From: Phycisphaerales bacterium
Lineage (GTDB): Bacteria; Planctomycetota; Phycisphaerae; Phycisphaerales; SM1A02
Direction of reading: 5' to 3'
NCBI GenBank assembly: GCA_022446905.1
Contig: JAKVBT010000005.1
Span: forward strand, 180,459-244,458
Length of the DNA stretch: 64,000 nucleotides
The stretch's first letter is position 1; the number at the start of each line of letters is the position of its first letter. Made by a program: the position numbers and the translations under genes. Below are positions 8,149-16,453 of the stretch, one piece after another. The notes beneath the pieces are model-generated. The model saw only the letters and a program-made list of their open reading frames with translations. It was not told the DNA's origin and searched no databases.

Positions 8149-9786
8149 ATGCCGCTCCGGCTTTACCGGCACATGCTGGCGGAATTGCTTCGCGTGATCT
8201 TCCTCACGGCCGCCGTGTTGGTGGTCGTGATTGCATTCGGGGCCATCATCAAGCCATTGACCGGGGATGCCCCATTCTCGGCCATGCAGGCAATCAAATT
8301 CATCGCTTTATCCATGGTGCCGATGTCGCAGTACGCGGTGCCATTTGCAGCAGGCTTTGGGGCCACATTGGTGATGCACCGAATGGCTGCTGACAACGAG
8401 ATCTTGGCGATGTCGACATCAGGGCTGCGTTACATCGCAGTCTTGATGCCAGTGATGTTTCTTGGGCTGGTTCTCTCGATCATCATGATGATCATGGTGC
8501 AGGTCTATATTCCCAAGACTTACGCTGTGATGGGACGGGTGCTCGCAGGCGATGTCACGGCCATGATTCAACATGCGGTTGATCAGGGCCGGCCCATTCG
8601 TTTTGGCGATATGGAAATCTGGGCTGAGTCGATGCGCGTGACTGAACAGCCGGAAACAAGTAATGCCTCAGAGCGTATTGAACTTCGCCGCATGGTTGCT
8701 GCGCGCATGAGCAGGGATGGATCGATCGACTCAGATGTCTCGGCGGTTGGCGCTGTACTCGATCTGCATGAACGTGACGGAGTGGTATTGATTCGTATGG
8801 CCATGGACGATGCAGTGTCCTGGGATGCCGCTGGTGGTGGCCTGCGTGGATTCCCTCGGATCGAGCCCACGCATGCCATTGCCGTGCCGCTGCCCGAGCG
8901 CACCGAGCCGATGGCAATGACCTTTACCGAATTGCTCGAAGTTGATGCTTCCCCGGAACGATTCCCCGAGATAGAGCGACTTCGTCGTCAGGTTGGAGAG
9001 GCGCTACGGAAGTGGTCTGAGCGGCAGGTAGTCGCCGCGGAGTTGCAACGACAGGGTCGCGTCTTGCTGTCAAGTGCGGACCCATTGGGTAATGATTGGG
9101 AGATTGAGGCAACCGGTCTACGACATGGCACACTGATTGCGCCCAAGGGTGGTCGGGTTCGCATCATCGAGCGGGAGCGAGATGGCCGTGCCGTGCGTTC
9201 TTTCATTGCCAGGAAAGCAATTCTGGAGGTGCAGGACTCGGGTTTGGATGCAAGTCGCCGACGCTTGCTGCTTAGCCTTGACGACGTCCGTGTCCGTGAT
9301 CTTCCCGATGGCCGCCGAGACAATCAACGGGCCACGGTGGTCATTGCCAATCTTCAGCCCCTTCCACTGGATCCCGAGGTACAAGCGGAAGTCTCGGGAA
9401 ATGAAGAGGCGATGTTGGCTCGGGCAGCATCGGTTGCCGACCAGGCGCCACGTGTTAAGCGAGCGATTCGGCTCGTGGACCAAGCAACCAGCAATTTGCA
9501 CGGCCAGGTCGTGAGCCGATTGTGGCGGCGTTGGGGGGTTGCGGTGTCGGCAGGATTATTGCCGCTGCTCGGGGCCGTGCTTGCTTTAAACATGAGGCAC
9601 GCCCAGCCTTTGTCGATCTACTTGGTCGCATTCATCCCCTCGCTGTTGAACCTAGTACTGATCACTGGTGGCAGTGGGTTCATGCGACAGGGTGACGAGA
9701 TGAGCGGGTGGTTGGTGCTATGGAGTGGCAACGTGATCCTGCTGGGCATCATTGTGGCTGGGTGGCGACGGTTGGCGAGGCACTGA
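8149..9786 (+). CDS. lptF: LPS export permease, LptF/LptG (YjgP/YjgQ) family
   Basis: One of the two inner-membrane permease halves that, with the LptB ATPase, extract lipopolysaccharide from the inner membrane and push it along the Lpt bridge. The protein opens with 'LRLYRHMLAELLRVIFLTAAVLVV', a typical LptF/G first helix, then helices near residues 45-75 and 95-125, a long periplasmic jelly-roll-like region, and three C-terminal helices ('VAVSAGLLPLLGAVLALNMR', 'LSIYLVAFIPSLLNLVLITGG'). About 545 residues is longer than the usual 370, through an enlarged periplasmic region. The track start is a GTG at 8143; the ATG two codons later is equally likely. LptG follows 3 bases after the stop. Which of the pair is LptF is assigned by order only. 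Confidence 0.85.
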   Translation: MPLRLYRHMLAELLRVIFLTAAVLVVVIAFGAIIKPLTGDAPFSAMQAIKFIALSMVPMSQYAVPFAAGFGATLVMHRMAADNEILAMSTSGLRYIAVLMPVMFLGLVLSIIMMIMVQVYIPKTYAVMGRVLAGDVTAMIQHAVDQGRPIRFGDMEIWAESMRVTEQPETSNASERIELRRMVAARMSRDGSIDSDVSAVGAVLDLHERDGVVLIRMAMDDAVSWDAAGGGLRGFPRIEPTHAIAVPLPERTEPMAMTFTELLEVDASPERFPEIERLRRQVGEALRKWSERQVVAAELQRQGRVLLSSADPLGNDWEIEATGLRHGTLIAPKGGRVRIIERERDGRAVRSFIARKAILEVQDSGLDASRRRLLLSLDDVRVRDLPDGRRDNQRATVVIANLQPLPLDPEVQAEVSGNEEAMLARAASVADQAPRVKRAIRLVDQATSNLHGQVVSRLWRRWGVAVSAGLLPLLGAVLALNMRHAQPLSIYLVAFIPSLLNLVLITGGSGFMRQGDEMSGWLVLWSGNVILLGIIVAGWRRLARH

Positions 9787-9789
9787 CTC

Positions 9790-10905
9790 ATGACTCGTAT
9801 GGATCGGCACATCATGACCCGGCTTCTGCTGAACTTCGTGTTGTTATTTGCCGTGCTCTATCTCTTTGCAGCCACCATTGATGTCATTCTGAACTTGGAT
9901 GAATTCATGAAACTCGCCAAGCAGTCGCTCGGCGAGGATGCGGGCTGGCTATCTACGTTGGTGACGGCCATGGGCTACGCAGTGGGCTATCACCTGCCCC
10001 AGTTGTCCCAGTTCTATGCCTGGCTGTACGGTGCGGTGCTTGTTGGCGCCATGTGTTTCACATTGGCGCAGATGAGCCGGCACCGAGAACTCGTGGCGCT
10101 GGTGGCTTCAGGGATCAGTTTGCGACGTGTTGCAGTCCCATTTATTGCCGTCGCGGTCGCATTGGCGGGCTTGCAGGTCATCAATCAGGAATTGATTCTT
10201 CCAAATCTCGCCAGTCGCCTGCTTCGATCTCACAATACGTCTCATCAGGAGACGGTGGATGCGTTTCCAATTCGATTCACAGATGATGCAGAAGGAATGT
10301 TGGTTCAAGCATCTAGTTTTGACCCGGCGACCAAGCGTCTGATCAAACCCAGTTTCATTGAGCGCGATCAAGACGGTCGAGCCTCTCGACGTTCATGGGC
10401 GGTGTCTGCAACTTGGGATCAAGAGGAGGAGGCTTGGGTCCTCGAGAACGGTTTCTCAGTGCAGATTCACGCTGACGGAAGTGGGTCTTCGGCACCTCGG
10501 GCGGCAGCCCCAGTCAGGACGGATCTGTCACCGACCAAGTTGACGATGCGGCGACATGGGCAGATTGCCAGCATGCTGTCTTTGGGACAGATTGCAGACA
10601 TGCTTCAATGGCCTGACGCTCGAGAGGCTGCGGCCCTGCGTCGAAGTGCCATGGCTCGATTCGCCATGCTGGGGGTCAATGTGTTGGTGCTTCTGATCGC
10701 TCTGCCATTCTTTCTTGATCGCATACCTGGACAATTGCTTGTCCGATCGGTTTGGTGCGCTCTGGTAGTGCTGCCAGCCTACTTCACTGCTGCAGGCTTC
10801 ATGCTGGTGCCGCTGCCGAGTCTGAGTGTGGCTTTAGGGGTGCTCTTGCCGGTGCTGATTCTCCTTCCCGTGGGCCTGGCTCGGCTCGGGATGGTGCGCA
10901 CCTGA
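9790..10905 (+). CDS. lptG: LPS export permease, LptF/LptG family (second of pair)
   Basis: The partner of the preceding permease; the two form the heterodimeric channel of the LPS exporter. Its 371 residues are the standard length. Helices are seen near the N-terminus ('MTRLLLNFVLLFAVLYLFAA'), around 55-85 and 100-125, and three at the C-terminus ('MLGVNVLVLLIALPFF', 'WCALVVLPAYFTAAGFMLV', 'LLPVLILLPVGLARLG'), flanking a periplasmic domain of about 150 residues. It starts 3 bases after the upstream stop, so co-translation is likely. LPS-type export agrees with a diderm planctomycete. lptB and the periplasmic Lpt genes are not in the window. Confidence 0.86.
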   Translation: MTRMDRHIMTRLLLNFVLLFAVLYLFAATIDVILNLDEFMKLAKQSLGEDAGWLSTLVTAMGYAVGYHLPQLSQFYAWLYGAVLVGAMCFTLAQMSRHRELVALVASGISLRRVAVPFIAVAVALAGLQVINQELILPNLASRLLRSHNTSHQETVDAFPIRFTDDAEGMLVQASSFDPATKRLIKPSFIERDQDGRASRRSWAVSATWDQEEEAWVLENGFSVQIHADGSGSSAPRAAAPVRTDLSPTKLTMRRHGQIASMLSLGQIADMLQWPDAREAAALRRSAMARFAMLGVNVLVLLIALPFFLDRIPGQLLVRSVWCALVVLPAYFTAAGFMLVPLPSLSVALGVLLPVLILLPVGLARLGMVRT

Positions 10906-11019
10906 GCTCTGCAAGCTCACAAGCCAATACCGCGCCCAAGGCTTCTGGGGGTCTACTGGTCTGCTATTTTCGGACCTGAGAAATCATCACGCCAACGTTG
11001 GAGAGCAATGCCGTTCTGG

Positions 11020-11056
11020 GCCGAAGTGATGCTTCGGCGCGAGGTGGCCTCGCGCC
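11020..11056. repeat. two overlapping hairpins between lptG and fliW
   Basis: Two back-to-back inverted repeats share bases. The first is GCCGAAG / CTTCGGC with a 5-base loop (11020-11038). The second is GGCGCGAGG / CCTCGCGCC, 9 perfect pairs with a 3-base loop (11036-11056). Because they overlap by three bases they cannot both fold fully. No U-tract follows, so this is not a standard terminator. They sit about 110 bases before fliW and could be an attenuator, mRNA stabiliser or terminator of lptFG; the sequence does not decide. Confidence 0.45.
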
Positions 11057-11166
11057 GCGCTTCAAGATGGTGACGCAATCGACCATCTCCTGAAGTCGGG
11101 CAGGACGCCATCCGACCCTGTCGGAATGGGCCATGAGGGCCTCTGATTGCACGAGAGGGCGACGTG

Positions 11167-11628
11167 ATGCGCGTCCAGACGACTCGATTCGGAACTGTTG
11201 AGGTCAGTGATGACCGAATTCTGAATTTCCCTGCTGGTTTGCTTGGGTTCTCCAGTTTCACCAGTTTTGCGTTGCTGCAACCTGATCAGGATGCAGTCTT
11301 TTATTGGTTGCAGTCCACGGACTCTCCAGAGTTGGCCTTTGTTGTCACCGACCCCGCCCTGTGGTGTGAGGAATACGAGGCCACGGTCCGGCAGGACCAC
11401 ATGGACATCCTCGATCTCAATGGGGTCAACGATGCACGGGTGTTCGTGATCGTCAACAAGTATGACGATTCCCTCACTGCGAACCTCCAGGGACCACTGG
11501 TGGTGAATCTTCGCAATCGCCGAGGCATGCAAATCGTGCTGGCGGATCAGCGTTGGACAACGCGGAAAGAAATCGCCAAGTTGCAGCAGTCGGAATCCAC
11601 ACCACGCGCGGTTCGGGCAACGGCCTGA
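11167..11628 (+). CDS. fliW: flagellar assembly factor FliW
   Basis: FliW binds flagellin and also antagonises the RNA-binding regulator CsrA, coupling flagellin export to its translation. The protein begins 'MRVQTTRFGTVEVSDDRILNF', followed by 'PAGLLGFSSFTSFALL' and 'FYWLQSTDSPELAFVVTDP', the strongest FliW signature. The length of 153 residues is normal. The track uses a GTG at 11164; the adjacent ATG at 11167 has GAGAGGG seven bases upstream and is preferred. csrA follows 28 bases after the stop, the usual fliW-csrA pairing, which implies the cell builds flagella although no flagellin gene lies here. Confidence 0.94.
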   Translation: MRVQTTRFGTVEVSDDRILNFPAGLLGFSSFTSFALLQPDQDAVFYWLQSTDSPELAFVVTDPALWCEEYEATVRQDHMDILDLNGVNDARVFVIVNKYDDSLTANLQGPLVVNLRNRRGMQIVLADQRWTTRKEIAKLQQSESTPRAVRATA

Positions 11629-11656
11629 CACCTTCATCTGCAGAGGAGATGCCGAG

Positions 11657-11872
11657 ATGCTTGTGCTGTCACGCCGCCGCGATGAGACCATCGTCATTGG
11701 AGACGACATTCAGATCACTGTGGTCGATATTCGTGGAGATAAGGTCCGTCTGGGCATTCAAGCCCCATTCAGCGTAGGTGTGCACCGCAAAGAGTTGCGG
11801 GAAGCGATCGAGCGTGAGAATGCACAGGCCTCAACGATTCCATCGATGCCCGATCTGCAAACTGGGACCTGA
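11657..11872 (+). CDS. csrA: carbon storage regulator / translational regulator CsrA
   Basis: A 71-residue RNA-binding dimer that blocks or stabilises mRNAs at GGA-containing sites. The N-terminus 'MLVLSRRRDETIVIGDDIQITVVDI' and 'VRLGIQAP' and the C-terminal 'VHRKELREAIERENA' are diagnostic of CsrA/RsmA. A GAGGAG sequence lies close upstream ('gcagaggagatgccgag'). It follows fliW, with which it probably forms a regulatory circuit on flagellin mRNA. The C-terminal extension after the last helix is short and variable, as in the family. Confidence 0.96.
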   Translation: MLVLSRRRDETIVIGDDIQITVVDIRGDKVRLGIQAPFSVGVHRKELREAIERENAQASTIPSMPDLQTGT

Positions 11873-11885
11873 ATTTGCTGATGAT

Positions 11886-12110
11886 TCAGTTTGGGTGACA
11901 CCCACAACCGCCGCCGCCACAGCAGCCACCAGCAGGGCTACTTGGTGCAGTTTTGATGGATGCAGCATCAACTGAAAACACGCTGTGGATTCGCTCAAAA
12001 GTCCGCCCCTTGCTATCGGGATCTTCCACCGGGGCGTCGGCTTCGGCCATGGGCCGCAGGAGGCTGATCAGGGTGCCGTCTTCAATGGCTCGGTACTCGT
12101 AGAGTGGCAT
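11886..12110 (-). CDS. degenerate FmdB-like small protein with Cys-rich tail
   Basis: A 74-residue protein. The start 'MPLYEYRAIEDGTLISLLRPM' and 'GRTFERIHSVFS' match the FmdB putative zinc-ribbon family (usual start MPxYEYRC), but the family's paired CxxC zinc ligands are absent from the body. Instead all cysteines are in a C-terminal tail 'GGCCGGGGCGCHPN', with five potential thiol/imidazole ligands in twelve residues. It starts 17 bases after the stop of the transsulfuration enzyme gene and is probably in that operon. Function is unknown; a metal- or sulfur-handling role would suit the context but is inference. Confidence 0.7.
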   Translation of the reverse strand: MPLYEYRAIEDGTLISLLRPMAEADAPVEDPDSKGRTFERIHSVFSVDAASIKTAPSSPAGGCCGGGGCGCHPN

Positions 12111-12127
12111 GGTGGATTCCGTGGAGG

Positions 12128-13327
12128 CTAGATGCGATCAAGCGCTTGGGTAAGGTCATCGACAAGATCTTGTGGTGTTTCGATGCCCATGGACAAACGA
12201 ACCAAAGTATCGCTGATGCCCAGGGCGGCGCGTCTTTCTTGCGGGACAGAGGCATGGGTCATGATGGCCGGATGATTGGCCAGTGACTCAACTCCACCGA
12301 GTGACTCGGCCAATGCGAAAATCCTCAGCGACTCGAGAAAGCGGGCGCAGCCTTCGGTGTCGGCATCCAAATCAATGGTGATCATGCCACCGCCGCCGGG
12401 CTGTCCATCGAGTTGCATCTGGCGGGATGCGAGATCAAACTGAGGATGACTCTCGTGCCCTGGCCAGCACATTCGTGTGACTTTCGGGTGGGCTGCCAGC
12501 ATCGGGGCGATGATTGCAGCTGATTCACAATGCCGCCGCATGCGCACGTCAAGTGTTTTGATGCCACGAAGCACCATGTACGAATCGAATGGACCGAGCA
12601 CAGATCCGACAGAATTCTGGTGAAAGCGAAGGCGTTCCGCCAAAGGCTCATCGCCAGTGACCAGCAGGCCTGCGACCACATCGCTGTGACCACCCAGATA
12701 CTTGGTGGCAGAGTGCATAACAATATCGATGCCATGATCCATTGGCCGTTGCAGCATCGGTGTGGCAAACGTGTTGTCACAGGCCGTGATGATGCCGTGG
12801 CGTTTTCCAAGCGCTGCGATGCCATCCAGATCTGCCAGTTTCAGCATTGGGTTTGTAGGTGTTTCTACCCAAATCAAACGCGTGCGATCAGTGATGGCCG
12901 CTTCAGCAGCTGAGAGGTCTGACAAGTCTGCAATGTCAAAGTGCAGTCCTGCCGAGCGTGCGCGTACCTGCTCAAACAGTCGGTGGGTTCCTCCGTAGAG
13001 GTCATCCATTACCAGCACATGATCTCCGGATTCCAAGATGTCTAGTAAGGTCGCGATCGCAGCCAGGCCACTGGAAAATGCGAACCCCCCGCATGAGGGG
13101 TCGGTTGACTCTGCGATCTGTGATCCTTCAAGTGTGGCAATGCATCGCTCTAGCGCGTAGCGTGTTGGGTTGTGGCTTCGGGTGTACTCAAAGCCAGCGT
13201 GTTCGCCGGGCCGCCGCTGGGCATAGGTGGAACTTAGGGAAATGGGGGGCATGACCGCGCCCGTGATGGCATCAGGATGCTGCCCACCATGAATTGCGAT
13301 TGTTCCGAGGTTCTTGCTCTGGGCCAT
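12128..13327 (-). CDS. cystathionine gamma-synthase / gamma-lyase family PLP enzyme
   Basis: A cytoplasmic Cys/Met-metabolism PLP enzyme of 399 residues, the normal size. The N-terminus 'TIAIHGGQHPDAITGAVMPPI', the PLP-phosphate loop region 'YSRxxNPT'-like 'FEYTRSHNPTR', 'WVETPTNPMLKLADL' and the PLP-lysine segment 'MHSATKYLGGHSDVVAGL' are all present. The gene begins 4 bases after cbs, so the pair probably runs reverse transsulfuration, with Cbs making cystathionine from serine and homocysteine and this enzyme cleaving it to cysteine (MccB/CGL role). Sequence alone does not separate gamma-lyase from gamma-synthase (MetB); the cbs linkage favours lyase. Confidence 0.88.
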   Translation of the reverse strand: MAQSKNLGTIAIHGGQHPDAITGAVMPPISLSSTYAQRRPGEHAGFEYTRSHNPTRYALERCIATLEGSQIAESTDPSCGGFAFSSGLAAIATLLDILESGDHVLVMDDLYGGTHRLFEQVRARSAGLHFDIADLSDLSAAEAAITDRTRLIWVETPTNPMLKLADLDGIAALGKRHGIITACDNTFATPMLQRPMDHGIDIVMHSATKYLGGHSDVVAGLLVTGDEPLAERLRFHQNSVGSVLGPFDSYMVLRGIKTLDVRMRRHCESAAIIAPMLAAHPKVTRMCWPGHESHPQFDLASRQMQLDGQPGGGGMITIDLDADTEGCARFLESLRIFALAESLGGVESLANHPAIMTHASVPQERRAALGISDTLVRLSMGIETPQDLVDDLTQALDRI

Positions 13328-13331
13328 GAAT

Positions 13332-14735
13332 TCAGCTCATTGTCTTTTTGCGGAGGTAATTGATCAGGTCGATTCTGGTGATCAGCCCGAGGTACTGACC
13401 ATTGTCCATGACAATGGCGACTCGATCAGATTCAAAGATCGGAATGAGGTCGCGGACATCTGCATCGGGGGCAATGGTTACCAGCCGTGTGGTCATGTAG
13501 TCAGAAACAGGGTTCGCGAAGGCATGGTCATTCTCCGAGACCGCCATGAGTACATCAGATTCATCGAGGATGCCCTGTAGCTGGTGCGACTGGTCGAGTA
13601 CTGCGAGTTGGCTGATGTCATACAAACGCATCATGCGTACGGCTTGCATGACTGGCATGTCCGGCGAGATGGTGTAATCCTCATGTTCGCTGTGTCGGCG
13701 AGCGATGAGGTCGCCAAGATCACTTCGCTGTGGACGATCAAGGAAGCCCTGATCGGTCATCCAGTAATCGTTGAACATGCGATCGAGGTATTTTGAGCCA
13801 TGGTCGCACAGGAAGGTGACAACGGTCTTGGGGGAGGTCTGTCGTCGGCACCATACCAGTGCAGCGTGCAGCAATGAGCCGCTTGAAGATCCCCCGAGCA
13901 AGCCCTCGTGGCGCAACAAAGATCGGGCAGCTTCAAATGCTTGTTGGTCGGTCACGGCGATGGCTTCGTCAATGATGGACAGATCAGCGACATCGGGCAC
14001 AAAATCTTCGCCGATGCCTTCGACCATCCAACTTCCTGGTTCTACCTCACGTCCTTCGTTGATCAGCGGTGCAAGAATGGAACCTTCGGGATCTGCTAGA
14101 ACTAATTGAATGTCCGGCTTGGCATTCTTGAGATAGCGGCCCGCGCCAGCAAGTGTGCCTCCCGAGCCAATGCCGGCAACAAATGCATCAATGGCGCCAT
14201 CTGTTTGTGCCCAGATTTCCGGGCCTGTCGATTCGAAGTGCGCCTTGGCATTGTTTGGATTTTCAAACTGATTGATGTAGAAGCCGCCGGTTTCTTTGGC
14301 AATCCGTTGGGCAACGTCTTGGTAATAGTCTGGGTGTCCTTTTTGGACATCACTGCGTGTGATGACCACATCAGCGCCAAGTGCTCGAAGGTGGGCAATC
14401 TTGCCTTCGCTCATCTTGTCTGGGACAACGACTGTGACTCGGTATCCCTTGAGCGACCCAACCATCGCCAGTGCGATGCCGGTATTGCCCGCGGTTGCCT
14501 CGATGATGTGACCACCTTTTGCAAGTGCACCGGATGCTGCTGCCGCTTCAATCATGGTGACTGCAATGCGATCCTTGATCGAACTGCCAGGGTTGGAGGA
14601 TTCCAGTTTGAGAAGCAGGCGGCATGGGCCGGTATCGAGGTTGGTGACTTCCACCATCGGGGTGTTCCCGATCATGGAGAGCAGTCCTTGATAGGTCGGA
14701 GCAATGGAATTTGGCTGACAGGTGGACTCAGGCAT
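13332..14735 (-). CDS. cbs: cystathionine beta-synthase (PLP domain plus CBS-domain pair)
   Basis: Condenses homocysteine with serine (or O-acetylserine) to cystathionine. The first about 330 residues are a fold-type II PLP domain: 'MIGNTPMVEV', PLP-lysine motif 'NPGSSIKDRIA', the phosphate-binding and substrate loop 'IEATAGNTGIALA', and 'GIGSGGTLAGAGRYLK'. The C-terminus holds two CBS modules ('MPVMQAVRMMRLYDISQLAVLD', 'ADVRDLIPIFESDRVAIVMD'), which in homologues bind adenosyl ligands and regulate activity. This architecture separates it from plain cysteine synthase. It has no N-terminal haem-binding segment of the animal type. It is first in a cbs / gamma-lyase-type / FmdB-like operon. Confidence 0.9.
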   Translation of the reverse strand: MPESTCQPNSIAPTYQGLLSMIGNTPMVEVTNLDTGPCRLLLKLESSNPGSSIKDRIAVTMIEAAAASGALAKGGHIIEATAGNTGIALAMVGSLKGYRVTVVVPDKMSEGKIAHLRALGADVVITRSDVQKGHPDYYQDVAQRIAKETGGFYINQFENPNNAKAHFESTGPEIWAQTDGAIDAFVAGIGSGGTLAGAGRYLKNAKPDIQLVLADPEGSILAPLINEGREVEPGSWMVEGIGEDFVPDVADLSIIDEAIAVTDQQAFEAARSLLRHEGLLGGSSSGSLLHAALVWCRRQTSPKTVVTFLCDHGSKYLDRMFNDYWMTDQGFLDRPQRSDLGDLIARRHSEHEDYTISPDMPVMQAVRMMRLYDISQLAVLDQSHQLQGILDESDVLMAVSENDHAFANPVSDYMTTRLVTIAPDADVRDLIPIFESDRVAIVMDNGQYLGLITRIDLINYLRKKTMS

Positions 14736-14776
14736 CGAAAGTCATTGTACCGCTCGTGCGAGTCCCTGAAATGAGA

Positions 14777-14810
14777 CAGGGCCGGGACGATGTGCATCGT
14801 CCCGGCCCTG
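14777..14810. terminator. perfect 16-bp hairpin, probable bidirectional terminator
   Basis: The left arm cagggccgggacgatg pairs perfectly with catcgtcccggccctg across a two-base centre. It lies between the end of the prepilin gene (14845, minus) and the start of cbs (14735, minus), so it most likely terminates the prepilin transcript. No long U-tract follows on either strand. Confidence 0.75.
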
Positions 14811-14844
14811 GAGTTGATTCCAAAGAATCAGCGATCAGTCACGG

Positions 14845-16134
14845 TCAGTCAACATCGATGATGTCACGGCCGCGACGACCATTGATGGTGTGGGTGTGGA
14901 CGCCAGAACTCATGTCTGCATAGCCGCTACGACCCTTGTCGAGGAAGTAACAGTTCACCCCATCAGGTGTGCCAACGTGGTAGAGACCACCAGCGGCTTC
15001 GGATTGCGAATTTCCCTCGGCCTGTTTCTGAACCAGACCGTGAGATTGACGAGCTTGATTGATCCCCAAGGTGGTGGTGGATCCATCGGCCATGGCAGTG
15101 ACTGGTTCACTATCAAAGTGACCGTTGAACAGCGGCGGGTGGCAGCCGTCATAGGTCAGTGCTTCCTGCATATACGTGCCATCGAATCGGTCGTGGCAGT
15201 CGAAACTGTTGTTCTGGAGCATGTGGTGCTCCATCAGGAATGTCTTGAGCGTTGGATAAGCGAATTGACCCATCGATGGGGCGCGGAAGCCGCCAGCCAT
15301 GGCCATGGGGTCCGAAGCGCCATCTGACCAACCACTTGGGTTGTTCGGGTTGTTGTAATCGGTGTCATATCGATACACATTCGCGCTCACCATGTTGGCT
15401 GGTGAGAGGCAATAGGAGGAGGGGACGCCCCGCAGGAATGGCGGGCTGTAGCCCCATGGGCTTGAAAGTGCATCGTCCAGATCAGTCCAGTTGGGATCGC
15501 AGACTTCAATGTCGCCTTCGAAGCATCGTCGCTTGCGGAGGAAGTCAATGACAGCCTTGTCCTTGGGCGCGAAGTTGATGCGGGCGGTGGGGCCACCGAC
15601 AGCACGGGAGACCTGATAACTGTGCGGGAAGCGGAAGGTACCCATCTTGTCGAGTCCTCCTCCGAATCCACTGGTCAGGCTGCCTGACCATGTGTAGGGA
15701 ACCATGAACTCAATGCAGCCACCACCGAACCATGCCCAGTTGGCGCCGTCTTCCTGAGTTCCTTCACCCCATGACACGCCGACACTGAAGTCAGCCCAAC
15801 CGGCGTTGATGCCGGAGTAGTTGTTCTGCCAATACTGGTACGCGGTTGATGCATTCGCGCCCTGTTTGAAGGCAGGCTCAGCAGTCGAGTTTCGGGGATT
15901 CTGGTCAACCTGAGACAGGTTGTCCGGAGCGCCGGTCCACATCTTGCCGTTCTCGGCTTCGTAGTTCAGATGGGAGGCGTACAACTGTTTGATGTTGTTC
16001 TTCGAAACACCGACATTGGCGGTGTCGCGAGCCGATTGAACGGCGGGGAGGAGGATGCCGACGAGTAGTGCGATGATGGAAACCACCACCAGCAGTTCGA
16101 CCAGCGTGAAACCAGTGCGCTTCGGAGTGTGCAT
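14845..16134 (-). CDS. prepilin-type N-terminal domain protein of planctomycete type
   Basis: A 429-residue protein with a textbook prepilin signal: '[39 protein letters not shown]', Gly at -1 and Glu at +5. The C-terminal domain is large, rich in Gly, Asn, Tyr and Trp, and ends with '[17 protein letters not shown]'. Such large FTLVELLVV proteins are hugely expanded in planctomycetes; their surface role is mostly unknown. The track start at 16263 is rejected: the ATG at 16134 has AAAGGTGG just upstream and places the leader correctly. It is monocistronic, with a strong hairpin after it and a roughly 320-base leader region before it. I could not confirm a DUF1559 assignment. Confidence 0.85.
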   Translation of the reverse strand: MHTPKRTGFTLVELLVVVSIIALLVGILLPAVQSARDTANVGVSKNNIKQLYASHLNYEAENGKMWTGAPDNLSQVDQNPRNSTAEPAFKQGANASTAYQYWQNNYSGINAGWADFSVGVSWGEGTQEDGANWAWFGGGCIEFMVPYTWSGSLTSGFGGGLDKMGTFRFPHSYQVSRAVGGPTARINFAPKDKAVIDFLRKRRCFEGDIEVCDPNWTDLDDALSSPWGYSPPFLRGVPSSYCLSPANMVSANVYRYDTDYNNPNNPSGWSDGASDPMAMAGGFRAPSMGQFAYPTLKTFLMEHHMLQNNSFDCHDRFDGTYMQEALTYDGCHPPLFNGHFDSEPVTAMADGSTTTLGINQARQSHGLVQKQAEGNSQSEAAGGLYHVGTPDGVNCYFLDKGRSGYADMSSGVHTHTINGRRGRDIIDVD

Positions 16135-16453
16135 GAGAACCACCTTTATGGGGCCCGACGACCATCGCCGAGCTGTCCGGGCCGACCCACCCACTGGGTG
16201 ACCACGACGTTCCACCATACCGTAAAAAGTCGTCTGTGAATACATGCCAGATGGCAAGTTCACAGGGACCCAGGGGTGGCGTCATGGTCGGATCCCTTCG
16301 GATTCGGCCATGCTGACGGGCGGCAAGACGTGCGATCGGTGCCCGTCGTTGTAGCACTCCACCGCAGAGGTGGAACCGATCACTACCAGCATGGGCAGGT
16401 TTGACCGCCTGGTCAACCAATTTCCCAGCTTCATTGTCGAAAAATGAGGTTTC
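16135..16453 (-). other. 319-base intergenic region upstream of the prepilin gene
   Basis: It lies between the ruvB stop and the prepilin start, both on the minus strand. It holds the prepilin ribosome site and probably its promoter. I see only weak inverted repeats (for example CCACC/GGTGG near 16360) and no convincing small gene; the ORFs here are antisense or frame shadows with no family character. Confidence 0.5.

Noticed and set aside
11062-11709. 215-codon minus ORF across fliW
   Set aside because: fliW and csrA on the plus strand are secure by family motifs; the minus ORF has none.
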